Assembly (NCBI GenBank): GCA_947495985.1
Contig: CANMBD010000001.1
Location: 1,426,001-1,490,000 of the forward strand
DNA: 64,000 nt
DNA from: an uncultured Sphingomonadaceae bacterium
GTDB lineage: Bacteria; Pseudomonadota; Alphaproteobacteria; Sphingomonadales; Sphingomonadaceae
Direction: 5' to 3'
The notes beneath the pieces are model-generated. The model made no database searches and was not told where the DNA came from. It saw only the letters and a program-made list of their open reading frames with translations. A program made the translations under genes and the position numbers. Numbering within the stretch: position 1 is the first letter of the stretch; every line of letters begins with the position of its first letter. Positions 42,461-52,481 of the stretch are shown piece by piece.

Positions 42461-43174
42461 ATGCGCCCATCAGGACGCGCGCTGGACGAGATGCGCGCTA
42501 TTTCTATCGAAACCGGATTTACCAAACATGCTGAAGGCTCCTGCCTGATTGGCTTTGGCGATACCAAAGTCATTTGCACCGCCAGTATCGAAGAGCGCAT
42601 TCCACCATGGCTCCGCGGCAAGGGTGAAGGCTGGGTTACAGGCGAATATTCGATGCTGCCCCGCGCCACTAATACCCGCAATTCCCGCGAAGCGGCACGC
42701 GGCAAACAATCGGGCCGGACACAAGAAATCCAGCGTCTGATCGGTCGCTCTTTGCGCGCTGTCGTGGATATGAAGAAACTCGGCGAGCGTCAGATCACGG
42801 TCGATTGTGATGTGATACAAGCCGACGGCGGTACGCGGACCGCGTCGATCAGCGGCGCATGGGTTGCGCTGCGACTGGCGGTCAACGGTCTGCTTGATGA
42901 GAAACTCATCAGCGAGGACCCGATTGAACAGAAAATCGCGGCGATCAGTTGTGGTATCTATAACGGCAATCCGGTGCTCGACCTTGACTATGACGAGGAT
43001 AGCAATGCCGGTGCCGACGCCAATTTCGTGCTGACCGGCGACGGCAATATTGCCGAAGCGCAGGCGACAGCGGAAGGAGAGACATTTGATGACGAAGGTC
43101 TGATGCGCTTGATGCGTTTGGCCAAAATCGGGTGCAGCCAGATTTTTGAGGCACAAGACAAAGCGGTCTCGTAA
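42461..43174 (+). CDS. rph: Ribonuclease PH
   Basis: Phosphorolytic 3'-exonuclease that trims tRNA precursors. The 237-residue protein matches the family length and starts [20 protein letters not shown]. Substrate and phosphate site motifs are present ([20 protein letters not shown] and [19 protein letters not shown]). It is followed by rdgB after 8 bases. Confidence 0.97.
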   Translation: MRPSGRALDEMRAISIETGFTKHAEGSCLIGFGDTKVICTASIEERIPPWLRGKGEGWVTGEYSMLPRATNTRNSREAARGKQSGRTQEIQRLIGRSLRAVVDMKKLGERQITVDCDVIQADGGTRTASISGAWVALRLAVNGLLDEKLISEDPIEQKIAAISCGIYNGNPVLDLDYDEDSNAGADANFVLTGDGNIAEAQATAEGETFDDEGLMRLMRLAKIGCSQIFEAQDKAVS

Positions 43175-43182
43175 GAACGACT

Positions 43183-43824
43183 ATGACCGAACACCGCAAA
43201 CTGTCTCCGGGTAAACTGATCATCGCCAGTCACAATCAAGGCAAGGTTAGAGAAATTCGGGCATTACTGGCGCCTTTCGGCATTGAACCGGTATCCGCTG
43301 CTGAATTGAACCTGCCGGAACCGGAAGAAACCGGTACAACATTCGCGGAAAACGCGCTGCTGAAGGCTCATGCCAGCGCCAAGGGTGCGGATTGCGCCGC
43401 ACTGGCAGATGATAGTGGACTTTGCGTTGCGGCATTGAATGGCGCGCCGGGCGTTTATACTGCGGATTGGGCAGAAGCCGATACTTATGAAGGCGGCCCA
43501 GGTCGCGACTGGTATATGGCCATGGGCAAGGTGGAAGGGAAGTTATCCGAACTGGGCCCAGATACAGATCGCAGCGCCTATTTTACATGCACCCTCGCCC
43601 TTGCCTGGCCCGATGGGCACTCAGAGCTATTTGAAGGTTGTGTGCATGGCAATCTGGTTTGGCCGCCCCGTGGAACCATGGGCTTCGGTTACGATCCGGT
43701 GTTCAAGCCCTTAGGTTTTGAACAAACCTTTGCTGAGCTGGACCCGCAGCAAAAACATGACATGAGCCACCGTGCCGACGCTTTTGACAAACTGGTAAAG
43801 GCTTGTTTCGACCAGCCTGTCTGA
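43183..43824 (+). CDS. rdgB: XTP/dITP pyrophosphatase RdgB
   Basis: Cleans the nucleotide pool by hydrolysing non-canonical purine NTPs (dITP, XTP). The 213-residue protein has the HAM1 motifs [20 protein letters not shown] near 14-33, the catalytic ADDSGLCV block, and [10 protein letters not shown]. It shares the rph operon and ends exactly where the antisense CAP gene ends. Confidence 0.96.
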   Translation: MTEHRKLSPGKLIIASHNQGKVREIRALLAPFGIEPVSAAELNLPEPEETGTTFAENALLKAHASAKGADCAALADDSGLCVAALNGAPGVYTADWAEADTYEGGPGRDWYMAMGKVEGKLSELGPDTDRSAYFTCTLALAWPDGHSELFEGCVHGNLVWPPRGTMGFGYDPVFKPLGFEQTFAELDPQQKHDMSHRADAFDKLVKACFDQPV

Positions 43825-44532
43825 TCAGGGGACGGTTCTACCAATAAAGTTACCTGGCGGACTATAACGGCACACCAAGACATCGCGTTGACTATTGCTG
43901 GCAAGACCGCAGCCGATCTTGGTCGTCTGGCGCCAGATGATTTGAGTATAATGGCCCACGTCCTGCCACCTGCCTGTTGTGGTGACATCAGGAAACGTGC
44001 CAGGCACGAAGAACTGTTTTTCGTTGATCCAACCATCAACCATATTCTGAAAAGAAAAGGCGCCTGCTGTTCCCGCCCACAGATTTTCGCCTTGATTGGG
44101 TCGCGAAGAGCCCGGGCTATGCTCAAATCGGCCATTTGCTATCAGCGTTTCGGCATAATCAAGGGCCGCTGCGTTCAGCGCAGCATCCAGCTCAACTGGA
44201 GGCACACCAACTTCTGCGCGCGCCGCATTGTGAGACGCCAGCATAACGTCGAGCATTGTGCTGCTCGGCGGGGTGGGAGTTGGTGTTGGTGTCGGTGTCG
44301 GTGTCGGTGTAGGCGTAGGAGTGGGAGTAGGAGTAGGTGTCGGCGTTGGTGTCGGTGTGGGCGCAGGGGTTGGAGTGGGCGTTGGTGCAGGCGTCGGTGT
44401 TGGGCTCGGCGAACCGGGAAGCGTGACCTGCGAATTGCTGCTACCACTCTCGCTGCCGCAGCCGGCAATCAAGACCAGCATTGTAGCTTGCACCAATGTG
44501 CGGGGATACCTAGTGATACGCCGATGTTTCAT
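43825..44532 (-). CDS. CAP-domain lipoprotein with (PT)n linker
   Basis: 235 residues: lipobox LIAGC (Cys25), a Pro-Thr repeat linker from about 43 to 89, then a CAP/SCP-PR1 domain with the family's catalytic-like blocks ([51 protein letters not shown]). Secreted CAP proteins bind lipids or act at the surface; the role here is unknown. It is antisense between rdgB and hemW: its stop abuts rdgB and its start codon overlaps the hemW start by nine bases. Confidence 0.9.
   Translation of the reverse strand: MKHRRITRYPRTLVQATMLVLIAGCGSESGSSNSQVTLPGSPSPTPTPAPTPTPTPAPTPTPTPTPTPTPTPTPTPTPTPTPTPTPTPPSSTMLDVMLASHNAARAEVGVPPVELDAALNAAALDYAETLIANGRFEHSPGSSRPNQGENLWAGTAGAFSFQNMVDGWINEKQFFVPGTFPDVTTTGRWQDVGHYTQIIWRQTTKIGCGLASNSQRDVLVCRYSPPGNFIGRTVP
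44249..44406. repeat. Pro-Thr-encoding tandem repeat
   Basis: Degenerate GT/GGT-type microsatellite (minus-strand ACC CC(N) units) encoding the PT linker of the CAP lipoprotein. On the plus strand the same DNA gives Gly-Val repeats in the untranslated frame upstream of hemW. Such tracts can vary in length between strains. Confidence 0.7.
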
Positions 44533-45720
44533 GCCTCATCCTCCACCCTTGCAGCAAAGCCAGCAGACGAGGATGCACTTGCCCTCTATATCCATTGGCC
44601 TTTTTGCGTCGCCAAATGTCCCTATTGCGACTTCAACAGCCATGTTCGTGATCAAATTGACCAAGATGCATGGCAGACAGCCCTTCTTCTTGATCTCAGG
44701 CATGAATATAAAGTTAATGGTAACAGGCAGATAAGCTCGATTTTCTTCGGCGGCGGCACTCCGTCGCTTATGGACCCTCGGCTCGTCGCGAAACTGATCA
44801 AGGAAGCTGACGCCCTATGGGGCCTGACAGACCATTGCGAAATCACCCTGGAAGCCAATCCTTCCTCTGTCGAAGCCAGCCGTTTCGCCGATCTTGCTCA
44901 AGCTGGAGTGAACCGTGTTTCATTGGGATTACAATCGCTTGATGACCAAACCTTAGAGTTTTTAGGGCGTGCGCATAATGTCGGAGAAGGGCTGGCGGCG
45001 TTGGAAACCGCGCAGCGGAATTTCAAACGCGTCAGCTTCGACCTGATTTATGCACGGCCTGGCCAATCTCTGAAAGATTGGCAGTCCGAATTGGAAAAAG
45101 CTCTCGGTTTTGGCACCGATCACCTGTCGCTCTATCAGCTTACCATAGAGCCCGGCACACGCTTTGAAACGTTGGTACGGACCGGACAACTTGTTCCCGC
45201 GGATGATGATCATTGCGCCGACATGTTTGAACTAACGCAGAAGCTGACCCAGGCTGCTGGCCTTCCCGCATATGAGATCAGCAATCATGCCCGACGGGGT
45301 CAAAAGAGCCGACACAATCTCACTTATTGGCGATATGAGGACTATGTCGGCGTCGGTCCCGGTGCGCATGGTCGGCGACTGAACAGCGCAACAGAGCGGC
45401 ACAAAAAACCCGAGAACTTCCTTTCCGCAGTCAAGCGCAACGGCAATGGGCTGAAAATCGAACAGAGCTTGTCTCCTGAAATTAGGGCCACAGAAGCACT
45501 GATGATGGGGTTGCGGTTAACTGAAGGTGTGAATTTGGCCGCACTGGAGGACAAAACTAAACTGGTGACCGATCATGTAATTGATCTGCAACAGGTTGAG
45601 AAATTGACGGCCCTGGGATTGCTTGAACCAAGCACTGATCGGTTGATGGTGACAGCAAGGGGCATGCCACTCCTTGATGCTATTTTGCCAAAGATTATAG
45701 CGGATCCGCTTCGCGCCTGA
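44524..45720 (+). CDS. hemW: Heme chaperone HemW (radical SAM, coproporphyrinogen III oxidase-like)
   Basis: Radical SAM heme-trafficking protein. The 398-residue sequence has the 4Fe-4S motif [11 protein letters not shown] (CxxxCxxC) after LALYIHWPF, the GGGTPS motif, and the C-terminal HemN-type domain. The true start is the ATG at 44524; the frame is open upstream only because it runs through the CAP gene antisense. xerC follows after a short gap. It is normally the third gene of rph-rdgB-hemW. Confidence 0.95.
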   Translation: MFHASSSTLAAKPADEDALALYIHWPFCVAKCPYCDFNSHVRDQIDQDAWQTALLLDLRHEYKVNGNRQISSIFFGGGTPSLMDPRLVAKLIKEADALWGLTDHCEITLEANPSSVEASRFADLAQAGVNRVSLGLQSLDDQTLEFLGRAHNVGEGLAALETAQRNFKRVSFDLIYARPGQSLKDWQSELEKALGFGTDHLSLYQLTIEPGTRFETLVRTGQLVPADDDHCADMFELTQKLTQAAGLPAYEISNHARRGQKSRHNLTYWRYEDYVGVGPGAHGRRLNSATERHKKPENFLSAVKRNGNGLKIEQSLSPEIRATEALMMGLRLTEGVNLAALEDKTKLVTDHVIDLQQVEKLTALGLLEPSTDRLMVTARGMPLLDAILPKIIADPLRA

Positions 45721-45778
45721 ATCGAAATTTCTAATTCCACGTTTGGACTTTGAAGGACTGGCTGCTAGATTCGGCTCA

Positions 45779-46678
45779 ATGGAAAGCGGCAATGCCCTCA
45801 TCGAGAAATTCTCTCGCTATTTGCGCGAAGGCCGGCGGCGGTCGCAGCACACAGTGCGCGCCTATGTAACTACCGCAGACCGGTTTTGTGCCTTTCTGAC
45901 AGAACATCTTGGCGCTGCCGTGACTACGAAACAAATCAAAGCCCTCAAGCAGGCAGACATCCGATCTTATCTCGCTTTTCGCCGCGCTGATGGATTGACC
46001 AATAACAGTGCAGCCCGGGAACTATCCGCGATCCGCGCCTTCCTTAAATTCATTGGCGGAGACGATAGCCAGATACCCAAAATCAAAGGCCCAAAAGTTA
46101 CCCGCGGCGTTCCGCGTCCGGCCTCGCCCGACGACATTGTCGCGATAGCCGAGGATATTGCAGAAAACGCGAGCTCCGATTGGGTTGGCGCACGTGATTG
46201 GGCGGTTCTTCTGTTGCTCTATGGATCGGGCCTGCGAATTAGCGAAGCTCTGGACCTTACCGGCGATGCCCTTCCGTTGTCGGACACGCTGCGCGTAACC
46301 GGCAAGCGCGGCAAGACACGGATCGTGCCACTACTTCCTCAGGTACGCGAAGCGATAGAGCATTATATTGATCTTTGCCCGCATGCGATGATGCCTGAGC
46401 AGACTGTTTTTCGCGGAAAACGCGGCGGCCCCCTGTCACCCAATCTGGTCCGCCGCGTGGTCCGGCAAGCCCGCGCAAAGCTTGGCCTGTCAGACAAGAC
46501 TACACCCCACGCTCTGCGTCACAGCTTTGCTACTCATTTGCTCGCTGGTGGTGCTGATTTGCGGAGTCTGCAAGAATTACTGGGCCACGCGAGTTTGAGC
46601 AGTACCCAGGTTTATACGGCCGTCGATGCCGCGCATTTGCTTGATGTCTATCAGAATGCGCACCCCCGGGCAGGTTAA
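45779..46678 (+). CDS. xerC: Tyrosine recombinase XerC
   Basis: Site-specific recombinase that resolves chromosome dimers at dif with XerD. From the ATG at 45779 it is 299 residues; a TTG at 45743 is an alternative. The core-binding N-terminus (GRRRSQHTVRAYVTTADRF) precedes a catalytic domain with the full set: Arg in GSGLRISEALDL, Lys in KRGKTRIVPL, HALRHSFATHL, LGHASLSSTQVYTAV (Tyr nucleophile). No dif site was recognised in this window. Confidence 0.93.
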   Translation: MESGNALIEKFSRYLREGRRRSQHTVRAYVTTADRFCAFLTEHLGAAVTTKQIKALKQADIRSYLAFRRADGLTNNSAARELSAIRAFLKFIGGDDSQIPKIKGPKVTRGVPRPASPDDIVAIAEDIAENASSDWVGARDWAVLLLLYGSGLRISEALDLTGDALPLSDTLRVTGKRGKTRIVPLLPQVREAIEHYIDLCPHAMMPEQTVFRGKRGGPLSPNLVRRVVRQARAKLGLSDKTTPHALRHSFATHLLAGGADLRSLQELLGHASLSSTQVYTAVDAAHLLDVYQNAHPRAG

Positions 46679-46790
46679 GTTACCCGTTTACGTGGCCTCG
46701 GCTTTTCAGCCAAAGCGAACTTTTAGATGGATTTGAACAAGAAGTTGGGGTGACTTCGGACGGTCGATTGCGACACGCCACCAAAAGAAA

Positions 46791-46817
46791 AAGGAGGAGC
46801 GGTGGCCGCTCCTCCTT
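46791..46817 (-). terminator. Rho-independent terminator after the 557-aa secreted protein gene
   Basis: AAGGAGGAGCGG (46791-46802), loop TGG, CCGCTCCTCCTT (46806-46817): a perfect 12-bp stem. On the minus strand it is followed by TTTCTTTTGG, the end of the 46863-48536 message; it also separates this gene from convergent xerC. Confidence 0.8.
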
Positions 46818-46862
46818 GTATTGACCTGTCGAGATCGCGGGTCGCTTCCGATCCCGATCAGA

Positions 46863-48536
46863 TCAGCACTCCTTGTCATTTTCCTTCTTGCGGAAAATAT
46901 TGCCCAGACCACAGCCGACTTTCTTCGTGACCTTGCCGGTATTTTCCAGGTGGTGCTTGGCCCGATCACCCATCACCTTCGCAGTCGCTGCGACAGGCTT
47001 GTCGCTGGTCAGAGCCGCTCCGTAAGCTGCGCGTCGTTCCCTGCCGCTTTGCAAGTCCATACCCGTAGAATTTTCGATTTTCGCACGTTTGTTATCACCA
47101 TAGGCTTGCATATTTTCCTTAAAACGGCCCGGTGTGGTGAACGTCTCGCCGATCTTGCGGAAATTCTCCCGGTGATGCTCTGCGCGCGCCCGCGCGACAT
47201 CGCCAAGCGTCACGTCCTTGTCGAAAATCGCCGATCCATATTGGAATGTGGTGGAAACCGGATCCTGTATATCGGCTCCGGTGGCCGCTTCAATCCCTTC
47301 GGTAGCGACGATTTCAGCCACGACCACCGCCGCACCCACGCCCGTGCCCGCCAGTGCGGCGCGGCCAGCCTTACCTAATTTTCCGGCGGTAGCGCCAGTT
47401 TTAGCCATCTTGGCAAGCTTGGCAGCGTCTGCAGCAGTGGATGCCGCTTTCAATCCGCCCGCACCGCGCGCCACCTGGGCCGCACGACCGGCCTTGTTCA
47501 GCTTTGAAACATCGCCAGCCTTGTTGATCCGTTGCATCATCTGGGCTTCGCTGGTGGCTCCGCCGATTCCGCGGGCTGCCTGAGCGGCTGTGCCATTCCC
47601 GATAAGTCGTCCGGTTCCCTTGGGACCGGCTTTTTTCAAGATCTCGCCTCTGAGGCGTCCTTCGGTCAGTTTCGTTGCGGCTGTACCACCGCGAGGAACC
47701 CTTCCGGCCGAACCGACCATTTTGGCGGTTTTGCCGATGGATCCACTTGCCTTGTAAGCGATACCTCCGGCTACGACTGTACCAATACCCAGCTTGGCCT
47801 CATCGGAAAGACCGCCTTCATCGGTGCTGTCATTGCTGCTGGTGGCAAGTTCGGCCTGCCCGGCTACACCTGGGGGTAAAAGACCACAATTGCCGCACCG
47901 CTCCACGAAAGGCTCTGTGACGCCCGGTTCCAAGGCTGGTTGAGCTTCAATTATCGGCTGCCCGATAACGCCTGGTTGTGGTGGCCCCAGCGCATGTGAT
48001 GGCGGTCCAGGACGATTACGATATTGGGCGGGCTGCCGGCTATCCTGTATCGCCGCAATAAAATGCTGGGGATAGAACAGCTCTACCGGGTCAAGATGGT
48101 AAGTGACCGGAACCAATGATGCGACCGTCGCCGTGATCGAACCGTCTTCCTGAACCACCATATTGGCCTTCGCCATCAGCGGCAGGTCGTCCGCCACATA
48201 AACATTGGGCGCTTGTTGTTTGAAATTGCGCAGCACAACCATGTCGGGCTGAATTTCAAAGACAAATGCGTGGATCCAGCTTTCAAGCGCGTAAGCACGT
48301 CCAGCCTCAACTATAATATGTTTGCCTAGCTCACGAATTTGCCAGACGCCATCAATAGCCATGGGCTGCGCGACCGCTACCTGATCCGCTTTTGGCAGTA
48401 ATCCAGGAATCTGTGCCTGCGCCGTTTGATGTGGCATTGGAGCTATCACCGCACCAGCCACTGCCAGCGTCAGCAAGGTGCCTGAAATTTTCAAACCGAT
48501 TTTTCTACCCCGAACGGTATTGCTTCCCTTTTTCAT
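46863..48536 (-). CDS. Secreted 557-residue protein with basic Ala/Gly-rich C-terminal half
   Basis: A signal peptide (about 1-42, TAQAQ cut) is followed by a beta-like domain (VWQIRELGKHIIVEAGRAYA near 64-83 to about 170), a Pro-rich linker with CGNC, and a long basic Ala/Gly/Lys-rich helical part (about 240-400). One hydrophobic stretch (GTGVGAAVVVAEIVATEGIE) is a possible membrane segment. The tail is charged and ends in Cys. The layout recalls secreted pore-formers or toxin-like proteins, but no family is recognised and no immunity gene is adjacent. Confidence 0.75.
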   Translation of the reverse strand: MKKGSNTVRGRKIGLKISGTLLTLAVAGAVIAPMPHQTAQAQIPGLLPKADQVAVAQPMAIDGVWQIRELGKHIIVEAGRAYALESWIHAFVFEIQPDMVVLRNFKQQAPNVYVADDLPLMAKANMVVQEDGSITATVASLVPVTYHLDPVELFYPQHFIAAIQDSRQPAQYRNRPGPPSHALGPPQPGVIGQPIIEAQPALEPGVTEPFVERCGNCGLLPPGVAGQAELATSSNDSTDEGGLSDEAKLGIGTVVAGGIAYKASGSIGKTAKMVGSAGRVPRGGTAATKLTEGRLRGEILKKAGPKGTGRLIGNGTAAQAARGIGGATSEAQMMQRINKAGDVSKLNKAGRAAQVARGAGGLKAASTAADAAKLAKMAKTGATAGKLGKAGRAALAGTGVGAAVVVAEIVATEGIEAATGADIQDPVSTTFQYGSAIFDKDVTLGDVARARAEHHRENFRKIGETFTTPGRFKENMQAYGDNKRAKIENSTGMDLQSGRERRAAYGAALTSDKPVAATAKVMGDRAKHHLENTGKVTKKVGCGLGNIFRKKENDKEC

Positions 48537-48705
48537 CGTCTCTTCCTTCTCTCGGAGACCGACATGGCCCCACTCCCTGTCATCCTGAGTAGCAAGGAAG
48601 GCTGTGACGCTGAATGAGGTGAATCCCCCATTTCAAAATCTGGGTGTCCAAGGGTAATCAGCGATCATGCCAACCACTATTTCAGACAGTATCTCTTTAA
48701 AGGAT
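48537..48705. other. Non-coding gap with a REP-like motif
   Basis: Region between the 557-aa gene and the response regulator. The stretch TGTCATCCTGAG and following bases near 48580 resemble widespread short dispersed elements. No gene seen. This is a weak call. Confidence 0.3.
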
Positions 48706-49353
48706 TCAGATTTCCGCAGCGGGGTCGATCAATCCTTCGCGCAGGGAATAGGCAATCAGTTGCGCGACCGAGTGGACATCCAGTTTCTGCATGAGATTGG
48801 TGCGATGGCGGTCCACAGTCTTGGCACTAATACCAAGATGCGCGGAAATTTCCTTGTTGGATTGCCCGGCAACAATCAGATTCAATATTTGTCGTTCCCG
48901 ATCGGTCAAGCTTGTCTGCTGCGGCGCTTTGTCCATTATATTGGTGAAGAATGGTGAAATGTACCGACCACCCTGCAAGATCATCGGAACATGCTGATAA
49001 AGGCCCTGATTGTCTTCGGCTTTGGAAAACAGGCCATCCACGCCGGCTTCAACAAGCTCGCTGATTTTGCCCATTGCAGAGATACCCGTAAACACGACGA
49101 TCCGGGTATCGGGCGACCAGCGCCTTGTTTCGACAAGCACTTCAACACCTCCCGCGATCGGCATCGACACATCAAGAACAAGCAAATCAGGCCTATGTTG
49201 TTTGACGGCGCCAATAGCGTCCAAACCATTACCGGCTTCTGCCACCACCTCGATATTATGCCCGTCAACAAGCCGCTCGTTTTCAAGAGCGGCTTTCAAT
49301 CCCGAACGGACGATCGCATGATCGTCGGCAATAACGGTGGTAAAGTGGCTCAT
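48706..49353 (-). CDS. NarL/FixJ-family response regulator
   Basis: 215 residues from the ATG of MSHFTTVIADDHAIVRSG. Receiver domain with the acidic pocket (ADDH) and phospho-acceptor Asp61 (LLVLDVSMP); C-terminal LuxR HTH (LTDRERQILNLIVAGQSNKE, then ISAKTVDRHR). It is divergent from the sensor kinase at 49424, the likely partner. The in-frame region upstream to 49491 overlaps the kinase gene and is unlikely to be coding. Confidence 0.92.
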   Translation of the reverse strand: MSHFTTVIADDHAIVRSGLKAALENERLVDGHNIEVVAEAGNGLDAIGAVKQHRPDLLVLDVSMPIAGGVEVLVETRRWSPDTRIVVFTGISAMGKISELVEAGVDGLFSKAEDNQGLYQHVPMILQGGRYISPFFTNIMDKAPQQTSLTDRERQILNLIVAGQSNKEISAHLGISAKTVDRHRTNLMQKLDVHSVAQLIAYSLREGLIDPAAEI

Positions 49354-49423
49354 TTCAAATTTCTGCTCTGCTTGCCTTGGGGCATTTTCCTGTTCTACAA
49401 CATCGCACAAATGATTGTAACCT

Positions 49424-51439
49424 ATGACATTTCTTAGCCTGATCGCACCATATTTCAAATCAACTTTGCGCTTCTTGGCGTTTATGATCATTCTTGTTAC
49501 GGTCTCGATTTGGAAGGCTGGGCCGGCAATGGCCGCTCCGGTTCTTCCATTGGCGTCCGGCGAAAACCGGACTGATCTGGGTGATTATGTAGTCTATAGT
49601 CTGGGCGGAAACCGACCGCTTGCAGAAATGATTTTGGAATATGAGGCGAGCGAATTTGGATCCAGCGTGCCTGTATCCGAAGACGAATTTACGCCCTATT
49701 CCGATCTTTGGTCCGTCCTCGCCGTAAAAAATATCTCAAAACCAGATGGGCGGCTGGCAGACCAGTGGATTGTCAATTTTGATGCATTTGCTGTGCGGGA
49801 TGCCGACATCATTCTGGTCAGGCAGTCTGGCGATGTCGACAGATTACTCTCTTTCTCTTCGGCAAAACCCTATGATCCGACAATATTGAGTGGCACCCAG
49901 CTGAAATCCAAACCGCTGATCTTACGGCCGGGAGAAACGGCCACTCTCATGGTTCGGACATCCAAACTTATGGCAGCAGCGCCCAGTCTGGCGATCAGGG
50001 ACGAAGCGGATTTGGTCGAACATGAGCTGCGCACGGCGGCACTCAACACGGCCTTCTACACGCTCGCTATATTCGGACTGATTGTCATGCTGGGGGTTAA
50101 CGTTTCGCTGAAAAGCTCTGTTGGAATTCGATACGCTCTGCTTTTCAGCCTGCTGCTCGCCGCTTTGTCCTTCGACGACAACATTCCTCTCCGGTTTCTC
50201 TATCCAAACCATCCGGAATGGAATCCCTATATCGGTTTTCTGATCAGCTATACCTGCATCATGTTCGGTTTTTACGTAGCAGGCTATTCAATGGTAACCC
50301 GCAAAGGCAGTCACCCCTGGTCCAGACATATCCAATGGCTGGCATTGCTACCCATCGTAACGTTGGTAATGATCCCCTTCGTCCCGCGCATCACGAGTTA
50401 CAAGATCCAGCTTGCCTGGACAGGTATCATGTGCCTGACGCATTTTCTGCCTCTCTACTGGTGGGAAAAGTCATCCAATCGCAGACTTTTTGAGATGTGG
50501 ATTGGACTGATTGTTATTTTCATCGCGTTTTTGATCTATGCTACATTGATGTTCAATGGCTATCTGGAAAACCAGATCGTTCTGCGGAATTTTGCCAAAA
50601 CGACATTCATCATAATCGGAACGCTGGTAATGCTCGGTCTTACTTATGGGATAATTTCCCTACGTCGAGAGCATGATCGGGCTTTGGAGGAAAAAATCCG
50701 CATCCTCAAAGAGGATGCTGAGAAAAGTCAACGTCTGCTGGAGGCCGAAAAAAAATATTCGCGAGCCCGCGATCAGGCGGCGCTGCGCCAGCGTCAACTC
50801 GCAACAGCATCTCATGATATAAAGCAGCCGCTCACCAGTCTTCGCATGAGTCTGGATGGGGAAGCCACCAATTTAGGGGACACGACAAAAAAAAATATCC
50901 GAGAAGCACTCGATTATCTGGAATCACTTTCAGGAGATTATCTGGTTGAAAGTCGTCCGGTGTTTGATGATCCAGCGATCAAGGAACAGCAGAAAGCTGA
51001 AGAACCCTATCCTCTTTCGATGATCTTTCGGACTGTGGGGCAGATGTTTCGCGAAGAAGCAATTTCCAAAGGCCTCCAGCTTCGGATTGTCGACAGCAAT
51101 ATTGAAACCAGCATACCACCGCTGGCTTTAATGCGCATTGTCAGCAACCTTGCGTCCAACGCCATCAAATATACGGATAGGGGTAGGATATTGATCGGAG
51201 CCAGACGTCGCGGGTCCGGATTCGTGATTATCGTTCTGGACACTGGCCCGGGCATGTCGGAGGCCGAGATTGTCCAGTTTCAGTCAGCATATAAGAAAGG
51301 CGACAATTCAAAAGGCGAAGGCCTGGGACTGGCAATCTGCCTTGAGTTGGCCGAACAACATGAATTGACGTTGGACATAAACGCAAAGCCTGAACAAGGC
51401 ACGTGCATACGCGTCATTGCGGATACGAACCAAAACTAG
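49424..51439 (+). CDS. Sensor histidine kinase with 7TMR-DISM input
   Basis: 671 residues. A signal peptide/first helix (to about 37) is followed by a periplasmic 7TMR-DISM-type beta domain (LGDYVVYSLGGNRPLAEM region), seven membrane helices (about 205-400) and a coiled-coil. The dimerisation His464 lies in ATASHDIKQPLTSLRMS. The ATPase domain has N, G1 and G2 boxes (RIVSNLASNAIKYT, LDTGPGMSEAE, GEGLGLAICLELA). It likely phosphorylates the divergent NarL-type regulator, 70 bases away. Ligand unknown; DISM domains often sense carbohydrates or similar. Confidence 0.92.
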   Translation: MTFLSLIAPYFKSTLRFLAFMIILVTVSIWKAGPAMAAPVLPLASGENRTDLGDYVVYSLGGNRPLAEMILEYEASEFGSSVPVSEDEFTPYSDLWSVLAVKNISKPDGRLADQWIVNFDAFAVRDADIILVRQSGDVDRLLSFSSAKPYDPTILSGTQLKSKPLILRPGETATLMVRTSKLMAAAPSLAIRDEADLVEHELRTAALNTAFYTLAIFGLIVMLGVNVSLKSSVGIRYALLFSLLLAALSFDDNIPLRFLYPNHPEWNPYIGFLISYTCIMFGFYVAGYSMVTRKGSHPWSRHIQWLALLPIVTLVMIPFVPRITSYKIQLAWTGIMCLTHFLPLYWWEKSSNRRLFEMWIGLIVIFIAFLIYATLMFNGYLENQIVLRNFAKTTFIIIGTLVMLGLTYGIISLRREHDRALEEKIRILKEDAEKSQRLLEAEKKYSRARDQAALRQRQLATASHDIKQPLTSLRMSLDGEATNLGDTTKKNIREALDYLESLSGDYLVESRPVFDDPAIKEQQKAEEPYPLSMIFRTVGQMFREEAISKGLQLRIVDSNIETSIPPLALMRIVSNLASNAIKYTDRGRILIGARRRGSGFVIIVLDTGPGMSEAEIVQFQSAYKKGDNSKGEGLGLAICLELAEQHELTLDINAKPEQGTCIRVIADTNQN

Positions 51440-51498
51440 ACTGATCAGTTACAGATCACCCCAACCTCTGTTTTGAGGATGAAACGAACATTCTCAAT

Positions 51499-52446
51499 TC
51501 ATGTCAAACGCCGCTCTATCGCATCCCAGATCATACCGGACGTATCGGTGCCATTAAACTTGTCGATGGCCACAATTCCCGTCGGAGATGTCACGTTAAT
51601 CTCGGTCAGCCATTTTCCGCCAATCACATCTATACCGACAAAGAGCAGCCCCAGCCGCTTCAAATCCGGCCCCATCGCTGCGCAAATTTCTTTTTCGCGG
51701 TCAGTTAACTCAGCCGCTTCGGCATAACCACCCTGTGCGAGATTGGATCGGAATTCGCCTTTGCCAGGCTTGCGGTTGATTGCACCTGCCACTTCACCGT
51801 CCACTAAAACGATCCGTTTGTCGCCATCCTGAACTTCGGGAAGAAACGGTTGGATCATATGTGGTTCTGGCCAAGTCTGGTTAAATACTTCAGTTAAAGC
51901 ACTCAAATTGCTGCCATCCTCTGGAATCAGAAAAATGGCCTTGCCGCCATTGCCATGCAATGGTTTCACGACAATGCCGCCATGTTCGTCCTGAAAGGCC
52001 CGGATTTCATCAATATTACGGGTTACCAATGTCGGCGGCATATATTTAGCATAGTCCAGCACGTAAACTTTTTCAGGCGCATTGCGGACCGATACCGGAT
52101 TGTTGACAACCAGCGTCTCACCTTCAATCCGCTCCAGCAAATGGGTTGCCGTGATGTAGCCGACATCAAAAGGCGGGTCCTGCCTCATCAACACGACATC
52201 TATATCGCTGCCGAGATCCAGCCGCACCTGCTCGCCAAATTCATAATGGTCACCGTGCACTTGTTGGACCTTTACCGGATGTGCCAGCGTGGTCAGACGG
52301 CCAGCCAGATAGGTCAGGTCTTTGACATCATAATGATAGAGCTTGTGACCGCGTTTCTGTGCGGCGATCATCAGTGCGAAGCTGCTGTCCCCGCCGATAT
52401 TGACGGTTTCCATGGGGTCCATTTGCACGGCAATTTTCAAAGTCAT
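51499..52446 (-). CDS. gshB: Glutathione synthetase
   Basis: Second step of glutathione synthesis (gamma-Glu-Cys + Gly, ATP). The 315-residue protein has the ATP-grasp fold: AVQMDPMETVNIGGDSSFAL near 6-25, VVKPLHGNGGKAIF and the C-terminal INVTSPTGIVAID. Matches the usual family length. The yraN and rsmI genes lie upstream on the same strand. Confidence 0.97.
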   Translation of the reverse strand: MTLKIAVQMDPMETVNIGGDSSFALMIAAQKRGHKLYHYDVKDLTYLAGRLTTLAHPVKVQQVHGDHYEFGEQVRLDLGSDIDVVLMRQDPPFDVGYITATHLLERIEGETLVVNNPVSVRNAPEKVYVLDYAKYMPPTLVTRNIDEIRAFQDEHGGIVVKPLHGNGGKAIFLIPEDGSNLSALTEVFNQTWPEPHMIQPFLPEVQDGDKRIVLVDGEVAGAINRKPGKGEFRSNLAQGGYAEAAELTDREKEICAAMGPDLKRLGLLFVGIDVIGGKWLTEINVTSPTGIVAIDKFNGTDTSGMIWDAIERRLT

Positions 52447-52481
52447 AAGAGCGCTTTCTCAGGTCATTGGGGCCGGCGGGA

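Noticed and set aside
43888-44523. Upstream extension of the hemW reading frame through the CAP gene antisense
   Set aside because: The frame stays open because of the GT-rich repeat; the translation is low complexity and the hemW family starts at 44524.
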